Positions 58,904-64,000 of a stretch of 64,000 nucleotides of DNA are shown one piece after another (the stretch's first letter is position 1; each line of letters starts with the position of its first letter). A model generated the notes under the pieces. It did not search any database and was not told the DNA's origin. It was given only the letters and a program-made list of their open reading frames with translations. This DNA comes from Clitopilus passeckerianus. Taxonomy: Eukaryota > Basidiomycota > Agaricomycetes > Agaricales > Entolomataceae. Where the stretch lies: contig CALYLX010000034.1 of assembly GCA_944990035.1 (NCBI GenBank), positions 1 to 64,000 of the forward strand, written 5' to 3'. The position numbers and the translations under genes are program-made.

Positions 58904-60415
58904 ATGAACAATATCATCGACGAGTACATCTGCAACCAACTTCCGCTCTATCTCCTACACCTAAGAGACATGAAACTATTACGGAGGAGCGCTGTTAAGG
59001 GAATTCTACAGGCTGACATCGATATATTTATTGAAAGCACTCTCTCCATAGAGCCCAAGCTGTCATTAGAGGACATTGGCAGTCGGACTAATCTATGGAT
59101 TATAGCACGGACCGCTTACGCAATATTCTCCCATCGATGGCTTTCGACCGGCGAACTGACTTTTGACGACGTCAGGAAATTAGAGAAGCTTGATCCCGAA
59201 GCGTCCAAGCGACTGGAGAGAAATGGAGAGAAGGATATGGTACGGACCAGCGGAGAGATACTTGACGTATGGGGGAGCCGTGGTACAAATGGGCCTAAGG
59301 ACGAGGGCAAGGTGAAGGACTTTGCATTGCTTCAAGCAATGAAGGAGTTCTGCGGCAGGATGTCAAATAAACAATGTGACGGTTGTCCGGACCTTGTCAA
59401 ACTCGTTCAATTTTGCAATATCGCACGACGGCAAGGCTGCAACCTCGTCTGGTTCGATACCGGCTGCATCGACAAGAGCAGGAGTGCGGAATTGGAGGAG
59501 TCGATCCGATCGATGTTTAACTGGTATCATCGGTCCAAGGTTTGTATTGTGCACCTCGCCGACACCACGCGGCTGTCATCCCTGAAGCAGGACCCATGGT
59601 TTACCAGGGGCTGGACGCTTCAGGAACTCCTGGCCCCTGAACGAATCATATTTTTTGGTGCATCCTGGCTCCGCATAACCCCTCAGCGATCACAGTCCAA
59701 CGATAACGACAAAGTTGGTGACAATATTCTTGGAGTTCCATTCTGGGAAGAGATTTCAGACATCACTGGGATCCCCACCAGCCATCTCCTCGCCTTTTCG
59801 CCTGGCATCACCCATGCCAGAGATGCGCTCGTATGGGCATCGAAAAGGAGAACGACTCGCACTGAAGACATCGCGTACTGTCTCATCGGACTACTAAATA
59901 TCCCACTTTCGATTGCCTATGGGGAGGGTGATATGTCATTCTATCGATTGCAGGCGGAGATTCTGGAGCGCAGCCCTGACATAGGGTTATTCGCTTGGGT
60001 CGGACAACCATCCCCCGACAACAGCATGCTCGCAAGCGGTGTGAATTGCTTCTCCGATCTTGAGTTCAAGTACAGGATCGACGAATCTCAAGAGGACGAT
60101 TCCGAAGACCAACCCCACATGCTTACGAACCGAGGGTTGCGTATCTCCCTTCCCGTTTACGCTGCGCAGAGAGGAGGAAACGAGGGTTGGTTGCGAGCAG
60201 AAGAGCTTAGGTTGAATGTTAAGGCGTCAACAAATCTGACCCAGTACGAACGTCTCAGAATTGCCATTCTGAACGGTGTAACCAACGGGTCGGCTACCCT
60301 AGCTATTGCACTGGGCCGCAAGGAAGGTCGCTGGACAAGGATTCCAACCAATCACCATCTCAAATTACGCCTCCCCGACGAACTCAAAGAGCCGACGACT
60401 TTGTACATTAAGTAA
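58904..60415 (+). CDS. HET-domain (heterokaryon incompatibility type) protein
   Basis: A single-exon frame of 503 residues from ATG 58904 (MNNIIDEYICNQLPLYLLHL). The HET domain spans about residues 75-260 with its three blocks: YAIFSHRWLSTGELTF; CNLVWFDTGCIDKSRSAE followed by SIRSMFNWYHRSKVCIVHLA; and DPWFTRGWTLQELLAPERI. Downstream ASKRRTTRTEDIAYCLIGLL and AYGEGDMSFYRLQAEIL are typical of basidiomycete HET proteins. HET domains act as TIR-related cell-death effectors in fungal allorecognition; whether this one kills is unknown. The frame is open 13 codons further upstream but without ATG. A small intron (GTAAGT near 60451 to TAAATAG near 60499) may lie in its 3' untranslated region. Confidence 0.9.
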   Translation: MNNIIDEYICNQLPLYLLHLRDMKLLRRSAVKGILQADIDIFIESTLSIEPKLSLEDIGSRTNLWIIARTAYAIFSHRWLSTGELTFDDVRKLEKLDPEASKRLERNGEKDMVRTSGEILDVWGSRGTNGPKDEGKVKDFALLQAMKEFCGRMSNKQCDGCPDLVKLVQFCNIARRQGCNLVWFDTGCIDKSRSAELEESIRSMFNWYHRSKVCIVHLADTTRLSSLKQDPWFTRGWTLQELLAPERIIFFGASWLRITPQRSQSNDNDKVGDNILGVPFWEEISDITGIPTSHLLAFSPGITHARDALVWASKRRTTRTEDIAYCLIGLLNIPLSIAYGEGDMSFYRLQAEILERSPDIGLFAWVGQPSPDNSMLASGVNCFSDLEFKYRIDESQEDDSEDQPHMLTNRGLRISLPVYAAQRGGNEGWLRAEELRLNVKASTNLTQYERLRIAILNGVTNGSATLAIALGRKEGRWTRIPTNHHLKLRLPDELKEPTTLYIK

Positions 60416-63400
60416 CAATCTCAGTGTGCTGCTATCACTGGATTCAACGTAAGTCATCCACACCCATTAGGTCGTCGTCTATTTAGATTTTAAATAGGTT
60501 CCCGCACCGTCGAATGGATTGGGATGTTTCGCCTACCTATCACTTTCATCCGTTCATGCTTCGTTTCGTTTTTACTTCGTACCCATTTTATCCATTGTTC
60601 TCGAGCAGGTTTCTCTGTACGATATTGTGTACTGTTGTTGTCACCATGAGTTAGGTATACCTTCTTCGTTTGCTGTACTCGCCACTGTTTCGTCTGGCTT
60701 CTTTGCTATGCTGTGACCCATCTTTACTTGTACGATACTATGTTGGAGCTCCTCGTTGCGTTTCGATTTTCCTCTATTAGTTGTAGTTACGAGACTTGCC
60801 CTCATTTCTTGTACGATATCTTTCTTCCAAACATTGCTCCTCTGTAAAAAAGTTGATCCATTTGTATCCATCGCATGATGTGCGCACGAGATGAGGATGA
60901 GAAACAGGGATTTCGATTCATGTGAGCAACAGATTACAAGCTAGTCAGCCGACTATTCCTTCTATGCCTCAAATCTCATACTAAATTAGAAAGGGAGACG
61001 AACGGACTGGTCAGCGGTGGAAAGCAGCCTGCATTCAATCAGGTTCGTACATGCTGTGGGAGGTCGTTATGAACTGCCTTTCTGACCCCTCCTTCGTCTC
61101 CCTTACCAACCACTCTCGGCTCAACCCTAGGTACGTCGACCATTCCAGCCGCCTCCAGCTCCTTCCGTGACCGCGTCGAACCATGAGCTCCCGGGTCTTT
61201 CCAGCCAAGGACACCGCAGGGAGTCGGAGTTTAACAAGAAATTAGCGAGTCTGGAAGAAAAGCATCCGAAAGGGTGGTCCCCGGAGATGTAATGGAAACA
61301 GAAGGCGCAAAGATGTGCGGAAGGAGGAAGGGAGGAAAGAAACAACACGAAAACGGGAAACGACTGTGATATCCGTCAAGGAGGGCATGCTATACGCACC
61401 GTATTCGGTTTGATTGTTTGAGAAAAGCCTGAAGACGAGGAGTCAATGATGCGGTAGCTTCCGTTGTGCATCCAACCGCGGCCCGGGGGTGAGAACGAGC
61501 GACGAAGGTCTAGATTGGATACGAAGGTTAGTAAAGCCAGAAACAGAGAACAGCTTAGTACGAACCTGTTGTATCCTGTTGCACGGAGCCACATGTCCTC
61601 TCATGACTACAAGACGTTCTGAATTCGGATCTTGCTTGCTGGTCATTTAAATAAAAGTATAGGTCGAGCTCTGAAAGCCGCGGGGGATGCGCCTGCAACG
61701 AAGAGCATGAGTCTCAAGAGAAAACTAGAGAGTGGCAGAACGTACGCACCCTTGACCAGCTTGAGACTCGGATAGCAAGGAAAGGATCCGGTCAATGCTG
61801 CCATTGAAGACGCATCTTCAAGAGTCAGTCACTGAGGAGGTGACGAGGTCGTGGAAGTGATGGCGGCTACCACGCCATAGATCGGGGACGAGAGCCTATG
61901 CATGTCGTTAGCATCCTTCTGTGCATGTAGAAGGGGCGAGACCGACCTAAACCAACCTATACTGCAAATTCCTCCAGCAGACCGCGAACGTAGTTTGGGG
62001 AGGTATCGGTGCCCGTTTCCCCATTCAAGATGTCGACGCCAGCAGACGTGAGGAAATCCTAGTTGACTTCCTGCTGGCAGATATCGTGTTCGTGAACGAG
62101 CTGCAGGACGCTCTGAGCCAAAACCATTGTTCGTCAGGCCAGACAGCAGAACTCGCTCCTCCTTGCGCTCCCTATAAAGGATATGAGTTCGAGGCCAATG
62201 TCAAGCAAAACAGGTAGATAACTAACCTTAACCAGCCTACGGTTCGGGCTTCCTCGTTGTAGGAACATCTTCAGCACTGAGGGCTACACAGCAGGGTGGG
62301 GATGGTGACCCAGATTTGGAGGCCGCAGCTGGCGACGGAGGGCGTGTGGTCGAAAGCTATACATGGATAAATGTATCATCAGCAGACTTCTCAACGAGTA
62401 GATCACGGTGAAACATACCTGGGTGGTAGGAGGGCGTTCTTGGCCCAATGAGAACAGATCCAACAGGAAATCGTCCACGTGCCTTTCGTATGGAGGAGAA
62501 TTCGGGTGCGTATCCTCGTGAGCTGTTGATCTTGAGGTCGACCGGACGCGAAGCATTCACGAACAGCTTCCCTCTCATCAGTACGCGCTCCTGTACAAGC
62601 TGCTTAGAATGTCACGTCAGTATCAGTATCCAGTTATGAGGATTGCGAGAAAACATACTACCTTGACCAACGGGGGTCAAGAATACCACGAAAACCTTTC
62701 CAATTCATTTTTCCCGTGTGCAGACGGGTTCAACATGTCGCACAGCATGTTCCTCTAGGAGATTGACGCGACATCAGGGTTGGCGAATTGACCGACGAGA
62801 GCTTGCTGGTGTGGGTAGACTGCAGCAGCATCGCTGGTAGATCGTCGGGTGGATCGCGTGATTCCATGATTGCCTCGGTGGGTGTTGGAGGTGCCAGCAG
62901 GGAAGAAAGTGAGCGAAATGAGCCCCATCGTGTCGGCCAAGTGGAGTGTCAGAAAGGTGGACACAAGAACAAGGGGAACGTCGAGCAGAACGTCGAGCAG
63001 AACAGAATAGGAGCTGAACCTTGCCGGCCGGAGTGGTCCGTGCGTTCCGAGAGCTTTGGGACACTACACGAACAAACACATGACCGAAGACCTGCCGCCT
63101 TCGGAATCCGATTCAGACTCTTCTTTACCATTTCAAGATGCAGGACCTCAATTCCACTTCGTCCATCGAAATTTTTCCCCGTGCGCACTAAATACGTCTC
63201 TTTCACCTGGGCAGCGACATGCGTCATGCTGGATGAATATTTGAGTGTGCAATGCTGCAGGATGGTATGTTTTTTCTCGTCCTGTCCCATATCCTATCGA
63301 CTCACCTCTTAAACGCAGCAGAATGCCCATCCTCCATCTCTGGAGCACGCCAGATGAGCTGAAGATGGCTCCCCGCTGCCTACAGCTGTGGCCAGTCTTT

Positions 63401-64000
63401 CAGCGATTGTGGAATCCCATCTGAAAGTCCTGAACTGGAACGAACACCTCTCGTTCTCCCTCAGATGACTCTCGCTGGCAATCTTTCCCGAGTCTTCAGC
63501 TAATCAACCAGGTACTCCGACGGTTGCAGGAATACCAGATCTCGGGACCCAACATCCCTAGCACCGCCAGAAATGCAGTTCAGACCGAGAGTCCCCATTT
63601 TGACATCGTCACGCTCTCGATAGCATCATTCATGTTTCGTCAACAACTATTGAGGTACGCTGCACTCATCTCCGGCTTTCCACCAGTCTATGCCTTGGTT
63701 AACATATAACCATACTACAGGTCCAACTTTCTCATCCCAGTTCCGCCTCCATGAATGCCATAGACTACTCTCACCCTTTGGATGCCCCGGACCGCACGTA
63801 GGTCTTTGGTATGCAGGTACGGTCAGCTCGTCTTGCCATTCCCTCAATTTGTCTAATGTGCCCTACAGGCAACCCACCAGTTCAGACTCAATCTCTACGT
63901 CTTAGCACGTCAGTATCGGATGTTCGACCTAACTCCCTCCAGCGATCTGGTACGTTCCATTTTACCTGGTGATCTCTGGCTTTCGTAGCCCTCATACCAG
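60416..64000. other. 3.6-kb region without a confident gene
   Basis: Several plausible exon-like frames exist on both strands (minus 62284-62578, plus 62788-63312, plus 63524-63905), but no family was recognised and no splice chain could be made. Sequence such as GTACGCTGC to TACTACAG (63655-63720) looks like an intron of a plus-strand gene running off the window. Confidence 0.35.
61957..62127 (-). pseudogene. interrupted coding remnant
   Basis: A minus-strand frame reads MVLAQSVLQLVHEHDICQQE, then an in-frame TAG (62059-62061), then DFLTSAGVDILNGETGTD and YVRGLLEEFAV with a stop. The composition looks like a degraded enzyme or part of an exon, but no family was recognised. Confidence 0.25.

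Overview
This window looks like the end of a chromosome from a filamentous basidiomycete, probably an Agaricomycete. The evidence is the many GT-AG introns of about 45-90 nt with CTNAY branch sites, the gene families present (GH92, GH3, heme-thiolate peroxidases, NACHT-ankyrin proteins, a HET protein), and a (CCCTAAA)n tract at 62-214 oriented as a left telomere. The tract is a 7-bp plant-type repeat rather than the TTAGGG usual in fungi. Coding sequences were assembled by hand from reading frames and splice sites, so internal boundaries are predictions.

Layout. 1-2.3 kb: telomeric repeat, then a gene-poor zone with a tandem repeat carrying a tRNA-like promoter module. 2.4-4.7 kb: GATA-like zinc-finger protein (-). 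5.1-6.6 kb: an unrecognised multi-exon gene (+). 8.8-10.3 kb: secreted PLC-like phosphodiesterase (+). 11.1-12.3 kb: short-chain dehydrogenase (-). 16.4-18.0 kb: C2H2 zinc-finger factor (+). 20.5-21.2 kb: CCCH zinc-finger protein (-). 21.6-24.7 kb: secreted GH92 alpha-mannosidase (-). 26.0-28.0 kb: two convergent heme-thiolate peroxidase paralogs. 30.6-33.6 kb: secreted GH3 glycosidase (-). 34.5-48.9 kb: two copies of an approximately 8.1-kb block, each with a decayed gene and a NACHT-ankyrin gene (-). 50.7-53.4 kb: ER-type TPR-DnaJ co-chaperone (-). 54.7-58.8 kb: an extraordinary micro-exon gene (+). 58.9-60.4 kb: HET-domain protein (+). 60.4-64 kb: no confident gene.

The most striking object is 54668-58811. 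The 3.4-kb minisatellite of 69-bp units at 55321-58704 first looks like a 23-residue repeat protein. Each unit, however, is a well-formed 66-nt spliceosomal intron (GTAAGT donor, CTGAC branch site, pyrimidine-rich TCTTCAG acceptor) plus exactly three bases. Upstream of the array the same AG-NNN-GT pattern continues through at least six introns that are unrelated in sequence and length, back to a normal start exon at 54668. Read this way the gene has about 60 exons, 56 of them a single in-phase codon, and about 59 introns. More than 4.1 kb would encode about 94 residues, with a Glu/Arg-rich core. Three units contain an in-frame TAG that destroys the 23-residue ORF but leaves a functional TAG acceptor, which favours selection on splicing. 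Other genes here also have very small exons (5, 8, 14, 15 and 15 nt), so the host spliceosome appears tolerant of them.

NACHT-ankyrin and HET proteins are the classic building blocks of fungal non-self recognition. The right half of the window therefore reads as a subtelomeric immunity or allorecognition island with the micro-exon gene inside it. The left half is mostly secreted carbohydrate-active and oxidative enzymes plus regulators.
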